From assembly GCF_020520425.1 (NCBI RefSeq), contig NC_079492.1:141240361-141304360 (forward strand): a stretch of DNA of 64,000 nucleotides. The letters are read 5' to 3'. Origin of the DNA: Spinacia oleracea. Its lineage: Eukaryota > Streptophyta > Magnoliopsida > Caryophyllales > Amaranthaceae. The position numbers and the translations under genes were made by a program. A model generated the notes under the pieces. It was given only the letters and a program-made list of their open reading frames with translations, had not been told where the DNA came from and did not search any database. This document shows, piece after piece, positions 1 through 11,336 of the stretch; position 1 is the first letter of the stretch, and each line of letters starts with the position of its first letter.

Positions 1-150
1 ATCATCTTAAATAGCCCCTCACATCACAAATTGCTTCATATCACACAATAATAACCACTCTCAAGTCTCACCTATCCAATTCTTCTCTTCCACGAAGTCG
101 AATTTTGGCAAACTTTGATAACAAAAATTACGTGGTACGAAGTATATCTT
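1..150 (+). promoter_or_regulatory. Proximal promoter/5' leader of CEP copy 1
   Basis: The first 50 bases (ATCTTAAATA, then CCCCTCACATC and a CACACAAT stretch) resemble bases 21001-21050 just upstream of the second CEP gene, in the same order. CTTAAATA is a possible TATA-like element. The likeness shows that the duplication included the proximal promoter. The rest of the promoter lies left of the window. Confidence 0.45.
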
Positions 151-444
151 ATGGCAACCTTTCATAAGGATACGACTATTATCACGGTATATTTGTTCAT
201 AATTGTGCTAGTAATCTTACAATTGTCGTTTGAACCGGTAACAGCTGCAAGACCACCTCCATCACGTGATGGCGATAACATACAAAGACCTCCTTCGACG
301 AGGTTGGTTATAAGGATGCATGCTCCAACATTAAGTGGTTACAAGGTGAACCGCTATAAGAAAATTGAGATTGAAGCTTTTCGACCAACTACTCCGGGCC
401 TTAGCCCAGGGGCAGGGCATGAAGGACCACCAGGTTCACATTGA
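151..444 (+). CDS. CEP (C-terminally encoded peptide) precursor, copy 1
   Basis: Small secreted-peptide precursor of 97 residues. It has an N-terminal hydrophobic signal peptide (about residues 10-33, rich in I/V/L, then VTAARP), a variable middle, a basic RYKKIEIE stretch and a single CEP domain, AFRPTTPGLSPGAGH, followed by a short EGPPGSH tail. CEPs are cleaved, proline-hydroxylated and secreted, and act through leucine-rich-repeat receptor kinases in nitrogen-demand and root-development signalling (family knowledge). The frame is open upstream to a TTG at 115. The ATG at 151 is chosen because the paralogue at 21117 starts at the same point (MANFHKN against MATFHKD). Single exon, as usual for CEPs. 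The residues after GH are an unusual tail shared by both copies. Confidence 0.85.
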   Translation: MATFHKDTTIITVYLFIIVLVILQLSFEPVTAARPPPSRDGDNIQRPPSTRLVIRMHAPTLSGYKVNRYKKIEIEAFRPTTPGLSPGAGHEGPPGSH

Positions 445-850
445 AGATGATTGTTTAGCTATATACGGAGTATGTAAACTACTTACTACTGTTATATCCA
501 AAAAAAAAAAAAAAAAATTACGGTTTTAAAAAAGGTATAAAGCTATTTTGTTTAATGACTACTAGCTAGTAGTAAAAAATTATGAAGTATTTTTCTTATG
601 ATATGTGTAATTGTAATTTGTTACCCCTCCACCCCTTAGCTTTTTGTTTGAACCATATACTAATCGTTTTTGTCACTCTGTAACAGATTGCCTCAATACT
701 AAAAATAAGCATAGGGACTACAATTGATAACATACGGAGTAAAAGATAAACTCTAATCTAAAGCTAGTGTACAATAAATATTATAAAGTGAGACTCTTAA
801 TTATGTTTAAATGTTATCCCGGTATAATGTAAAATATGATTTGCTTGGGC

Positions 851-901
851 AAACAATAAGGGACGAAGGGAGTACGTCCAGGATCTGTAAATTTATTTAT
901 A
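851..901 (+). repeat. 51-base exact direct repeat, copy 1
   Basis: Begins AAACAATAAGGGACGAAGGG and ends TTATTTATA. Identical over 51 bases to 1725-1775. Its first part resembles the end of a Stowaway element. See the finding on templated insertion. Confidence 0.85.
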
Positions 902-1028
902 ACTAGTATAGTACCCGTGCGATGCACTGTTTATAATCTACATATTAATTTCTATGAAAATTAAACTTTGGTTATTGACAATTATCACCAATAGAGGTCA
1001 TAGGTATTTTTCTAATTAAAATTAATGA

Positions 1029-1031
1029 TGG

Positions 1032-1059
<28 letters not shown>
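1029..1059. repeat. (TA)n microsatellite
   Basis: About 15 uninterrupted TA units in AT-rich DNA. Confidence 0.9.
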
Positions 1060-1062
<3 letters not shown>

Positions 1063-1724
1063 ATGGCCTCGTAACCTGTTTGATGTCTTGTTTTATTTTA
1101 TTTTTTAAAGTAAAACCACTAATGGTACGTATATAAAATTATTTCACCCTTGTTCATCATACGTATAAAAAAAAGTCATTTGAATCCACCATTTAATTCG
1201 ATAATCATATCCTGATCCACCTAATATTTGACTCACTATCTACCCTTGTACTCGATCACTTAACACCCACACACGCAATCTACTTTATTTAGTAGATATT
1301 ATATACTTTGAGGCAGGGTGGGTGTGGAGGATCGGTCCCTCCAAAAACGTACATGTCTATCCTGTCCACAACCCGGCCCGCCATCCACGATAGGCCATAC
1401 ACATAATCATCTCAAACTCAATCTTAATTTCGATCTCAATCCCACCCTCGCGGGGTACCCAAAAAAACTCTTCTCCGCTCCATCACCCACCCGACAATCC
1501 ACACCCACCTCAAGTTCAACTTTAAGTCCGATAATTATTTTTTTCTCTTGATATGAGAGTTTTGAATTTTAAAACTTTGTTCTAAAGTGTCTGGTAACTC
1601 AGTTGTCTGGTTAGGGTGATATAGTAAATAAACAAAATTATAATGGGTAGGTTAGTATTAAAAAATATTGATAAAAAGGATAAGCGGGGGCGTCAGGAGA
1701 ATCCAAAATTATCATTTCTGCCAT

Positions 1725-1775
1725 AAACAATAAGGGACGAAGGGAGTACGTCCAGGATCTGTAAATTTATTTATA
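1725..1775 (+). repeat. 51-base exact direct repeat, copy 2
   Basis: Identical to 851-901. It lies in a 94-base block (1729-1822) flanked by the 13-base direct repeat TTCTGCCATAAAC (1716-1728 and 1823-1835), so it looks like an inserted patch. Confidence 0.85.
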
Positions 1776-2764
1776 GTAAAACAAAAATCAGGATACACAT
1801 GTCATTTCATGGTACAAAATTTTTCTGCCATAAACTTTTTTCCTAAAATATACTCCATTCGGACCCTATCTACTTCATTTTTTATATATAAAAAAATCAT
1901 TATTCACTCCGTTCTTGAATGTTAGTCCTCTTTCTGTATTGGGTTGTTCTTTTTTATTGGTCCCTTTTGAAATATTTCCTTATTCGTCTAACATTTATAT
2001 CCATTATACCCTCATAAAAATACAAATAGTCCACTAATTTGCTCCAAAGTACACCTTTATCCCCATTAAACCCCTTAATTATTTATTTCTCCTACCCACA
2101 TGAGTTAGATTCATGTGACAAGTGTACTAATATTGGATTGTCTTAGATTTCAAAAGGGAATAATATTCAAGAACGGAAGGAATATCATTTTTTATAAGTG
2201 GTTTATGTATGGAAAATATTAGATTATAAAATATGACAGTAATAGATACGACATAATAATTTTTTATAACTGATTTTGGAAATAATTTAGAAATACCCTA
2301 TATTTTTCTGTCAAAAATTATGTAAAGTGATTATTTTAATCAACCAAATTTATTAGGACATTAAATCTCTCACACTTTCACTAATTAAGGCTTTAATTTA
2401 AATATCTCACACTTCCAATGACGAATTTTAGATAAAAGTGAAAACACTATTAAATGAACGCAATTTTCATCGATTAAATAAAAAAAGAAAAAAAAAACTC
2501 TTTGTTCATGTAATTACCAGACATAAAGATTAAAAAGCGAGAAGGATTAATGTTTAGGTTATGTTATGTTCGACTTATTTCAGATAAAATAAGTTAAGTT
2601 AAGTTCAAAAACAAAAAATTCACACATTTTCACACACAAACTTAGGCGAATTTAGGGGTACAGTTGCCCCCTTCCCGGAGAACAAAAAAAATGTAAATAG
2701 TGTGAAATACTCAAGGAGACTGATTTGAATCCTAATATGTTAAATTTTGTCACTAAATGATGTA

Positions 2765-3015
2765 CTTCCTCCATTCCAAAATAGTTGCAACACTTTGTTC
2801 TTTGCACTATTCACATAATCTACTTTGTTTATTTTTGATGATCTATACTTTAGGAAAAACATATTCATGTGAGATCTTGTTAGATTCGTTTTAATGTATA
2901 TTTTGCGAAAATTAATTTTTTATAATTTTACTTACCGGTAACTAAATATAGTAATTGTTCAAGATATGCATTGGCAGGCGTGAAAAACATTACAACTAAA
3001 AAGAATCGGAGGAAA
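2765..3015. mobile_element. Stowaway-type (Tc1/mariner) MITE
   Basis: Starts CTTCCTCCATTCC after TA and ends in the inverted counterpart CGGAGGAAA before TA. Non-coding, about 250 bases. Its interior resembles the element at 52759-53015 (TTGCACTATTCACATA near the left end, GGCA-GCGTGAAA near the right). Confidence 0.7.
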
Positions 3016-3397
3016 TATGTCCCAGCTGGTAGTATCACATGATTGTTTTCTCTATGCGTGTGGAGGAGGGAGTTGGGTTCGATTCATGCTAGAAGGAGAA
3101 TTTCTTGCCCTATTTCAACTTGTTCGTTTTTGCTGGCATGTTGTGTCGTACATATAAAATACGGGCTGCGTATTACTTTTTGGGAAAAATTCCCCCTTAT
3201 GCAAGTAAAGATCATGTACACAATGTTAATATGATGTATCTTATTTTTCCATTGTATCTTAGTTAATATACTTTCTTTGCCTTTGTGTTTATTTTTCCAT
3301 TGTAATTATTCTTAATAATGTATCTTTTAATTTTTATAAAATTTACAACTATTATACAAAGTACATATAAATAATTACTATTTCCTTTTAAAAACTA

Positions 3398-3725
3398 CTC
3401 CCTCCGTCCCGGAATACTTGACCTGTTTTCCTTATCGGGCCGTCCCTTAATACTTGACATGTTTCTAAAAATGGAAATATTCTAACAATATTATATTATT
3501 TCTCACCCCACCCCTATTAACCCACCTACCCCCTACTCCATACAAAAAATAATTAAAAATTCAACCCCTACTCTCCCCCAACCCCACCCCTTTACACATT
3601 TCCCACTAACTACATTAAAATAATACCCCACTATCAACTACTACCTATTAAATTAAATAAGTCAATTCAAGTCCCTTAAACTCTGTGCCGGTCAAACCGG
3701 GTCGAGTATTCCGGGACGAAGGGAG
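3398..3725 (-). mobile_element. Stowaway MITE, 328-bp family, copy A
   Basis: Inverted termini CTCCCTCCGTCCCGGAATAC and their complement, flanked by TA on both sides (3396-3397, 3726-3727). Same length (328) as the copies at 5169 and 46455, and in the opposite orientation to them. Non-coding. Confidence 0.85.
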
Positions 3726-3891
3726 TAGAAGTTCTTATTTATAAGTGATGTACGATAAACATTATGCATCAGAATAAAGGTTAAATCAAAATACTTAAAA
3801 GTTACCTTTATACGTAGTACATGTATAATTTATCTATTTCTTAGTGATAAAGTTTATCATTTTAATAATTTTTTTTTTAAAATCACTAATA

Positions 3892-4463
3892 CTCTCTCCG
3901 TTCCTTAATACTCGCACCGGTTTGACCGGTGCGGAGTTTAAGACACTTGAATTGACTTATTAATTTAATGGGTGTTAGTTGATAGTGGGGTATCTTTTAA
4001 ATATAGCTAGTGGGAAATATGTAAGGGTGGAGAGTGATGATCGAGTGGTGGGTGTGAATTTTTAAATAATTTTTTATAGGGAGTAGAAGTGTGAATGGGT
4101 TAGTAGGTAAGTGTGAAAAATAATATAATATTAATAAAAAAATCCATTATAAAAGAGATCACTACAAGAATATGTATCTTTAACGACAACCTATTTACGA
4201 CGGGTTAAAAATCCCGTCGCAAAAGCCTTTTGCGACGGGGCTAACAACCAAACAAGGACGGGAATAACCGTCGCAAATGTCTTCTACGACGGGCTTACGA
4301 CGGATTTACGACGGGATTCCTATTTACGACGGCCCCCTTTTATGACGGGTTCACGACAGAAAATCCCGTCATTAATCAACGATTATTGGCCTTTCGCGAC
4401 GGGATTTCCCGTTATTAATAGTACAATTTCTTGTAGTGGATGCAGGTATTAAGGAACGGTCCA
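3892..4463. mobile_element. Stowaway-like MITE interrupted by a CACTA MITE
   Basis: Left end CTCTCTCCGTTCCTTAATAC after TA; the right part, GGTATTAAGGAACGG, is its complement. The outermost right bases have decayed, so the end is approximate. A 279-bp CACTA MITE splits it at 4160-4438. Confidence 0.65.
4160..4438 (+). mobile_element. CACTA MITE, 279-bp family, copy 1
   Basis: Starts CACTACAAGAA and ends TTTCTTGTAGTG, with a 3-bp target duplication GAT on both sides (4157-4159, 4439-4441), as expected for CACTA (En/Spm). The interior is built of short inverted units around CCCGTCGCAAAAG and CGACGGG. Same length as the copy at 50979-51257, which lies in the other orientation. Nested in a Stowaway element. 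Confidence 0.85.
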
Positions 4464-5168
4464 AAAAAAAAAAACAATACGAGTATTAGAAAACGAAAGA
4501 GTAATATAGTATATATAATATAAAATTATTCATTTAACCCTAAGAAATATGGTAACTGACTACATATGGAGCCTGAAAATGAACTTCTTTGCTGGTTTAC
4601 GGCATAAAAAGACAAACACTTAAAGCCAGAAAGTGGCGGCGCACCACACACATTGTTCTAAATCTATGTGCAGCAATTTCATTTATTTATTGTAATTTAC
4701 TTTTCGATTGATACCATGTAAAGTGGCTGAGTAATTCTTTTTGTAAAAGAATGTAGGCCGCCAATTGACTACCGTTACGTTCGTCAAAATTCTCTCCTAT
4801 GTCCTGGTCATAAATAATGTCAATGAAAATAAATCTATAATATTAAAGCGGAGTGGTGAGGAATGTGAGGGCTCTAAAACCCCAATCTTCACCTCTCATG
4901 CAAAGTTATTTAAGGAAATGTAATAAATATTTATAAACAAAAACAATAAAGTCAACTTAAATGTCTTTAACTTTAAAAATTGGAAACTTGAATAACAAAA
5001 AATATATGGATTGAAAATTTTAAAACATATTTTCAAAGTTGCTAAATTTTAATCAATATAATAAATATGAAAAACATCACCCTTTTTTTTTCTACGATTC
5101 TTCTATTCTAATCATTTTAATAAAAATAAAAAACTTTAGTTAAAGAATATTAAACCATACACTTTATA

Positions 5169-5496
5169 CTCCCTCCGTCCCGGAATACTCGACCCGGTTT
5201 GACCGTCACAGAGTTTAAGGGACTTGAATTGACTTATTTAATTTAATACGTAGTAGTTGATAGTGGGGTATTATTTTAATGTAGTTAGTGGGAAATGTGT
5301 AAAGGGGTGGGGTTGGGGGAGAGTATGGGTTGAATTTTTAATTATTTTTTGTATGGAGTAGGGGGTAGGTGGGTTAATAGGGGTGGAGTGAGAAATAATA
5401 TAATATTGTTAGAATATTTCCATTTTTAGAAACAGGTCAAGTATTAAGGGACGGCCCAATAAGGAAAACAGGTCAAGTATTCCGGGACGGAGGGAG
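5169..5496 (+). mobile_element. Stowaway MITE, 328-bp family, copy B
   Basis: Termini CTCCCTCCGTCCCGGAATAC and complement, TA on both sides (5167-5168, 5497-5498). Very similar to 46455-46782 by eye. Lies inside the Helitron-like element. Confidence 0.88.
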
Positions 5497-5532
5497 TAAC
5501 TTATAAGGAGTATTTTTTTAAAAAATAACTAG

Positions 5533-6115
5533 AAAAAATAACATTCAAAACCTCTTCTCCCCATTAATAAGTATTGTTGTATTATCAATGTTGTTAGGCA
5601 CTAACCAATATTCTATTCATGCCATTTGTAGAATGTATTGATCTTTGAATTGTGTCTTGGATGTCGTGGATGGGGTGAGACAATTTTCATTGGCGGGGGA
5701 GATTTTGATTGTTGTTGAGTTGGTTATGGGTTGGTTTGGAAATTTTTGTTGGTGGTGAGAAGAATTTTGTAGTAGTTGGGTAGGATTTGTTGGTGGTTTG
5801 GTCGAGCAATGGTTTCTCATAAGTAGGAGAGGAGCTCGATCCAAACCACTTTGTTGTTTTTGAAAGGAGAAAATCAATTTAACAAGATCAAATTAAGCTT
5901 ATCATCATTGGCGGGACTCAATTGAGGTCTAAACAAATTAAAACTACTCTTTGTCTCATTTCTAAGACCATTATAACTTATATTATAAAATTAGAACGAA
6001 ATAACATTCAAAATCCTTCTCCCCCTTTAAAAAAAACCGTATTGTTGTCTTACCAATATTATTACACACTTTGCCAGTATTCAATTCTTGCCATTTGAAG
6101 AAGATATATATTGTT
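5533..6115 (+). repeat. Diverged direct repeat pair (about 110 bases each)
   Basis: About 5533-5643 and 5998-6115 share the same order of blocks: AATAACATTCAAAA, CTTCTCCCC, TATTGTTGT, CCAATATT, a TATTC stretch and TGCCATTTG. The copies are about 465 bases apart inside the Helitron-like element. Probably an old internal duplication. Confidence 0.5.
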
Positions 6116-6734
6116 ATGAGAAACATGTAAGTAAGTAGATAGTATAACATACATATAGTCCTCGAAGAAAATCTAGAATTTCAGAGGAGGGAAAAAACAA
6201 AGAGAATTTAAATGTGTAGAAAATGACTACACTAAAAGAACAAAACATTATTGTTAAATGAACAATGTGGAATCTTGGTATAGAGATCATATAAACAAAG
6301 AAAATATGGAAACTCATTCAATAAAACTACCAAATGACACATAAACATAAATGACCAATCAGTATAAAAAAATATTTATTTTATAAAGTTGGCTAAAAAC
6401 CATAAAATAATACAATATCATTAATTCAACAAAGTCACTTACCAACTGGTATAAAATATGTTACGACGTTATTAGAGCATGACATTTTTATCTTAGACAT
6501 CTAACAACAATTTAATTATCTAATATTGAGAAAACATTATTTATCATATACTCCGTAAATGTTTATGTCCTTGATTAATTTCATAACTACTTGACGTTTA
6601 TTGTCATTCCCATTATACATAGTACTTTGTAATGGTTTAATCTAATGCATTGCACTATTTTAATATCATTTTAATTTTATAGAAATCTCGTGCATTAGCA
6701 CGGGCACAAACTAGTTTTTATTATTATAGACATT

Positions 6735-7335
6735 ATTTATTTATTTTTGGTAGGAGTAGGATCATGCCCTTGTATTAATAATTAAAAGAAACACACCAAA
6801 CATGACCCAAAAACTCGCACCAAACGAAAAGAAACCCAACTCAACACACTAAATAAACAAAGCAGCAGTAAAGAAATAAAACACAATAGCAGACCCGCCA
6901 CAATGCTCACACAACAGCAGAACAACTACAATGCTCACACTCCAACTATACCCTATCCATCAAAACCAAACGGGGTTTAGCCACGCCACCGAGATCCTCC
7001 AATAAAACGTCTTGAAGATCCCTCGGAACTGCCTCAAACATCACGAGTTTTTCATTAGAAGATTTAGAACTGACACCGAATTTAGCTAACCAATCTGCTG
7101 CCTGGTTAACTTCCCTATAACAATGCTCAATCATGATCTTCCACCCTTCAAGGGAAATCAAACCTTTGCATCTTCGAATTATGTGACTAAAAAGAGATTT
7201 AAGAGGGCAATCCTCCAACATAAACCGCACTACCACTCCCGAGTTCACTGTGATTTGTATCAAACGATGTCTTCCATGCCAGCAAACCAAACGGGTCCCT
7301 ATAAACATTATAATGTTATTTTTCTTACCAAATAA
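6735..7335 (-). pseudogene. 5'-truncated LINE remnant (RNase H domain)
   Basis: On the minus strand a frame of about 130 codons (about 7338-6946) reads like the C-terminal RNase H region of plant L1-type LINEs: VVVRFMLEDCPL, then SHIIRRCKGL, then HCYREVNQAADWLAKFG with the typical HxYREVNxxADWLA motif. It is followed by about 200 bases of 3' tail ending in an A-rich CCAAAAATAAATAAATAA stretch near 6735. No reverse transcriptase is present, so it is a dead, 5'-truncated copy. Confidence 0.65.
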
Positions 7336-7412
7336 CACTTAGAGTAATTCGTATTTCTATCATTTATTATCGGCTACTAAACAGGTCATTAAGCATTTTC
7401 TTTAAAGTTAAC

Positions 7413-7702
7413 TGATAGAGTATAAAACTAAACTTGGGGCTTCAACCATCAGGTTAAGCTTTTGGTTGAGTTGATCCTTTGACATGGTATCGGAGCCAAC
7501 GTGACACAAAGGTCAATGAGTTCAAATCTCATCCACCCCTCCTTTCAAAGTGGAATATTTCGCGCTAGGTATGAGAAGGTCTATGTTGCATCCACACTTT
7601 AAGCCCAAAGGGCTTTCATGTGATGGGGCGTGATCGAGTATAAAACTGATTTTGGGGTTTCAACCATCAATTTAAGCTTTTGGCTGAGTTGATCCTTTGA
7701 CA
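7413..7702 (+). mobile_element. SMART/TRIM miniature LTR retrotransposon
   Basis: Non-coding 290-bp element with two 72-bp direct terminal repeats (7413-7484 and 7631-7702) that start TGATAGAG or TGATCGAG and end TTTGACA. The primer-binding site TGGTATCGGAGCC starts immediately after the left repeat and resembles the tRNA-iMet complement. A G-rich tract (GATGGGGCG) precedes the right repeat. The 5-bp target duplication TTAAC lies on both sides. The size matches the SMART class. It looks structurally whole. Confidence 0.85.
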
Positions 7703-8232
7703 TTAACCCTTCAAAATTTACAATTTATTTTTTCCCAGAAAAGGAAAACTATTAGAGCAACTTCAATGGTGAGCTACTCCAATGGTGAGCTACAAGATGT
7801 TGTGGCTAAGTTTGTCACATCAAATTTCTAACTACAATTGATTAAAACTACAAATTGTCGCATTGGTGGACTACAATACTTTGTAGCTCCCTATAATATT
7901 TAATTTAAATAATTTATTTCTTTGAGCTATATATTTTTTTGAGCTATGTAGTCCAAAATAGTTACAAGATTTTAACAGCTGCTTATGTCATTGGTGTAAC
8001 AATGGTGGGTTACCTGCTTACATGCTCATTTTTTTGTGAACATGTCACTTTTTTAACCATTGGAGTTGCTCTTATTGGTCCCAAACTTTAAAGCATTGAC
8101 CACATTATCCTTTAATAAATGAAATCCGTGATTGATTGATTTTTTTAATGTATGGAGTATTCATTTTTCTTTATTAATTTACCTTTCATTATATTTTATT
8201 TTGAAATGATTTTATATAATACGAAGTATGAG
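7703..8232. other. Intergenic, no gene seen
   Basis: AT-rich DNA with a tandem GGTGAGCTAC motif at about 7770-7792 and scattered short repeats such as TTTGTAGCTC. No coding signal. Confidence 0.4.
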
Positions 8233-11200
8233 CAGGGGCGGACCCAGCACTGGGCATGGTGGGGCACGTGCCCCACCATTATTTGAGAAAAATATCCATA
8301 TAGTATATACGTGTAGTTTAATAACATTGTAAACATCTTGTCTCAGTGGTCATCCAACCATTACTCCCCTGTTGGAATTCAGGTTCGATTCCTAAGTCAC
8401 GCATTCCCTTTCTTTTTTTTGCTTTTTTTTACTTCCATTTGAACTTTTGTAGTTGATGGTGGCGACGGTGTGTAATCCCCGTAATTTTATTACATTTTAT
8501 TTATATATTTTAACGTATATTTAATATATTTAAATAAGAACTTATGAATTTTGAAAATAAATATATATTTAACGTATATTTATTTATTACATTTTAATAT
8601 TTTCAACGATTTACGAAATCGAAAATAATTTTAGAATTTTAAGTTGAAAAGAATTTGAATTACGAAAATTGATTGAATTTAGAAAACGATCCTATTCAGT
8701 TTTGGATTCGAATCGTAAAAGCTAAATCCTAATTCTAGCCCACTTGGGAAAGCCCAACATTAAAACCCGAAGCTCAAACCCTCCCCTTACTCTAATTCAC
8801 GTGAAACAAAAGCAACCAAACCCTCCTTCAGTTTCACGTAAAAACACCTTAACCCTCTCCATTGTCGCTACTGTTTCAGCCACCACAGTCGACCAGCCAC
8901 GATCCTGGCTGCACCGCCGCCGCCAACCAGCCGGCGCCCTCCCTTCCTCTCTTCCTCTTTCAATTCTCACGAAGTCCTCCCTCCTTAATCGTGGCCTGTT
9001 TCCAGCAGCCGCCGCGAACAGCCTTGCTGTAACCGTCGTCCGGCGTCCTCGCCACCTTGCACGGTAGTCTCCTCTTCCCTCTTCCCTTTCCTTTTTCGTT
9101 CCTTTCTTTGGTTGTTTACCCTCCTTTTAATCGTGGCCTTGTTTCGAACAGCACCGTCGTCACGACCACCTTGCCCAGCCTTGTCGCCCGACCAACGACC
9201 ACCATGCCTGCTGCAGCGCCGCCATTACCGCCGGCCAGCAGTCCCTTCTTCTTGGTTATTTCATCCCCTCCAATCTATTTAAATTATTATTCATCTTTTA
9301 ATAAATTAATTAATATTTTTATGATTTAAATTATTAGTTTTAATGATGTATATTTAGAATTCAGATTATATGTTGTTGAAATTAATTTTATTATTTTCAT
9401 ATTTGTTAATCACGTTTAAGTTAGGGTTTTAATGAAGTTTCATTAATTTAATTCATTTTTCTTGAATATAAATTATAAGTTTTTATGATTAAGTTAGATT
9501 TCAGATTATATATTATGCTTAATTAATAATTTAAATTTCAGATTACATAATTGAATTGAAATCAAAGTTTTAATTATTTAAAGCATGAATTTTAAGGTTT
9601 TAATGACTTTAATCATAATAGAATGATTATATATTATTAAAGCTATTATTTTTATGATTTTAAGAACGTTGATTATGTTTTGTGGACGTTTGAAATTATT
9701 TTATATGGCTGGAAATTTAAAGTACGACGTTTGCGAAGAGTTTTCAACGAATTTCAATTATTGATTCAATAATTATGATGCTAGGAAATCAAATGTTCAA
9801 GTTTTAATGTTAGGGAATGTCCTAAATATGTTTAGGATGTATTTAGAATGCCTTGTTATTGTTGTGAGTGATTAGAAGTTGATTGGGATTATTTGTTGGT
9901 TGTTTTAGGAGGAGAATTCTCTGTAGTCGACTTTTGAATTATTAAAGTGGTCTTGCAGTTTGTTTACACAAGGTACGTACATACCTGTGTGCTTGGAATG
10001 TGTGCTAATTGTTGAAACCATGTTGAATTATTAATGAACTTGGTTATGTTAATGTTGTGGATGAACTTAGTCAGGTTGAAATTGCATGTTTGATACTGTT
10101 GGATGAACATATTAAACCTTTATTGCATTTTGAGGATTATAACATGTTAGTATGGAAGATTGATGCAAACATGTTTGATTGGGAACACTAGATTATTTAG
10201 TATATAATTCAGATCAGTTAATTGTTGTTCCCTTTTTAGCTTTTCACTACTTTATGAGGGCGGAGGACCTTATTTAGTAAGTTGAAACCTTATACCCATA
10301 TTCAGGGGTCGATCAGTATTAAAAGAAAGATTGGAGTTAATTGGAATGAGTCTTGTTTGATGCCTTTGTGAGTTGTATGCCTTATGTGATTGTTGAGTCA
10401 TAACAGGGTGTCAATTTGTAAATCATGTAAAGTGAAACTGAGTAGCAATAGCTTTAGAGTTTAGACTGTGCACGTCTAAAGTGACGGACAAACAGGAGTT
10501 GGGGTTCATGGTGGTAGCCCATGGCCTTTCATTCGGACCGGATTGATCACCGCGTCCTATTTTTAGTCAAACGTTCCTCGATATCGCAGGTCACCGAGGT
10601 TACGGAGTCACGCCCGTACCTCGTCTTCCTTAGTGAAGACTTCTAGCTAGAAAACTCGGTCCATTGCCTATTTCAACTAAAATAATATTATTGTTATTAA
10701 AGTCCAGTCTAGCCTAGTCTAGTTAAGCATGGTCGTCAAATTATCATGTTTTGTCTGCCCTTGTTTATGTTCATTAGTATCATGTTAGGGTTGTTCGTTA
10801 ATAGTATCATGTTAGGATTATTATTGTTTTAGTATGTAGTACTCAGCTTTGCTGATTACGTGCTTTGTTTGTGCATGTTGATCATGGCTATGCCTTATTG
10901 ATCCTGTGATGACCCAATCTTGGTGAGCAGTCTCTAGGGATCAATAAGCATCGTCCATTACAGGTTTGAAGGTGATGCATCATGGGGTTCGGGATTGAAG
11001 AGCGGTGTAGTTATTAAATTGTTTTGTTTTAAGTTTGATGTTGAATTTGTTTGGCCTGTTTTAAAGAGACTCGAACTTTGTTTTAATTAATTACGTTGAC
11101 TTTGTTTTGTCGGTTGGTTTTAGATTTCATTCCGTAGTTGACTTATTTAAATTATTAAAGTTAGTTATTATGTTTTCCGCTGCAAAATTCTGAATAAGCC

Positions 11201-11336
11201 GATACGTTTTCACACGGGCGATAATGCCTTGATAATTCTCTATAGTTATATTTATAAAAGGGTTGTTTTAGAAAAAGGGAATTGTCGGGGTGTTACACGG
11301 TGCCCCACCAAATTGAAATTCCTGGGTCCGCCAATG
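8233..11336 (+). mobile_element. hAT (Tip100-like) MITE interrupted by a solo LTR
   Basis: Terminal inverted repeats CAGGGGCGGACCCAG (left) and CTGGGTCCGCCAATG (right), with an exact 8-bp target duplication AGTATGAG (8225-8232, 11337-11344), as for hAT elements. CAGGGGCGGA ends resemble Tip100. Without the nested LTR and one copy of its target duplication the element is about 272 bp. It contains a tRNA-like patch at about 8341-8406 with the B-box-like AGGTTCGATTCC. Confidence 0.85.
8471..11297 (+). mobile_element. Solo LTR, Ty3/gypsy-like, 2.8 kb
   Basis: Begins TGTAATCCCCG and ends CGGGGTGTTACA. The 5-bp target duplication CGGTG is exact (8466-8470, 11298-11302). No primer site, coding domain or second LTR is present, so it is a solo LTR left by recombination. 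TACTCAGCTTTGCTGATTAC resembles a stretch seen in long LTRs of plant Ty3/gypsy (Tekay or Tat-like) elements; the family call is tentative. Open frames at 8744-9329 are low-complexity LTR sequence, not genes. The clean ends suggest a fairly recent insertion. Confidence 0.8.

Larger units (their letters stand above)
445..2764. other. AT-rich intergenic stretch, no gene seen
   Basis: No convincing coding region. It holds a (TA)n tract at about 1029-1059, a 51-base exact direct repeat (851-901 and 1725-1775, listed separately), a C-rich low-complexity patch at about 1318-1540, and at about 903 the sequence CTAGTATAGTACCCGTGC, which resembles a minus-strand Helitron 3' end (hairpin plus CTAG) whose other end could not be found. 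Confidence 0.5.
4834..6714 (+). mobile_element. Helitron-like non-autonomous element
   Basis: The 5' end TCTATAATATTAAAGCG follows an A. The 3' end has a small hairpin (CGTGC-ATTA-GCACG) followed by GGGCACAAACTAG and a T. This is the Helitron plan of 5' TC, 3' hairpin plus CTRR, and A/T target without duplication. No Rep/helicase is visible. A Stowaway MITE lies inside. The pairing of these two ends is an inference. Confidence 0.55.

Noticed and set aside
903-930. Minus-strand Helitron 3' end
   Set aside because: Hairpin plus CTAG is present, but no matching 5' end was found, so it is only mentioned in the intergenic entry.
1318-1551. 77-codon open frame
   Set aside because: Pyrimidine-rich low-complexity DNA, no domain and no gene context.
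8744-9329. Two overlapping Pro/Ala-rich frames that could be read as a gene
   Set aside because: They lie inside a solo LTR with clean ends and target duplication; composition is that of LTR leader sequence.
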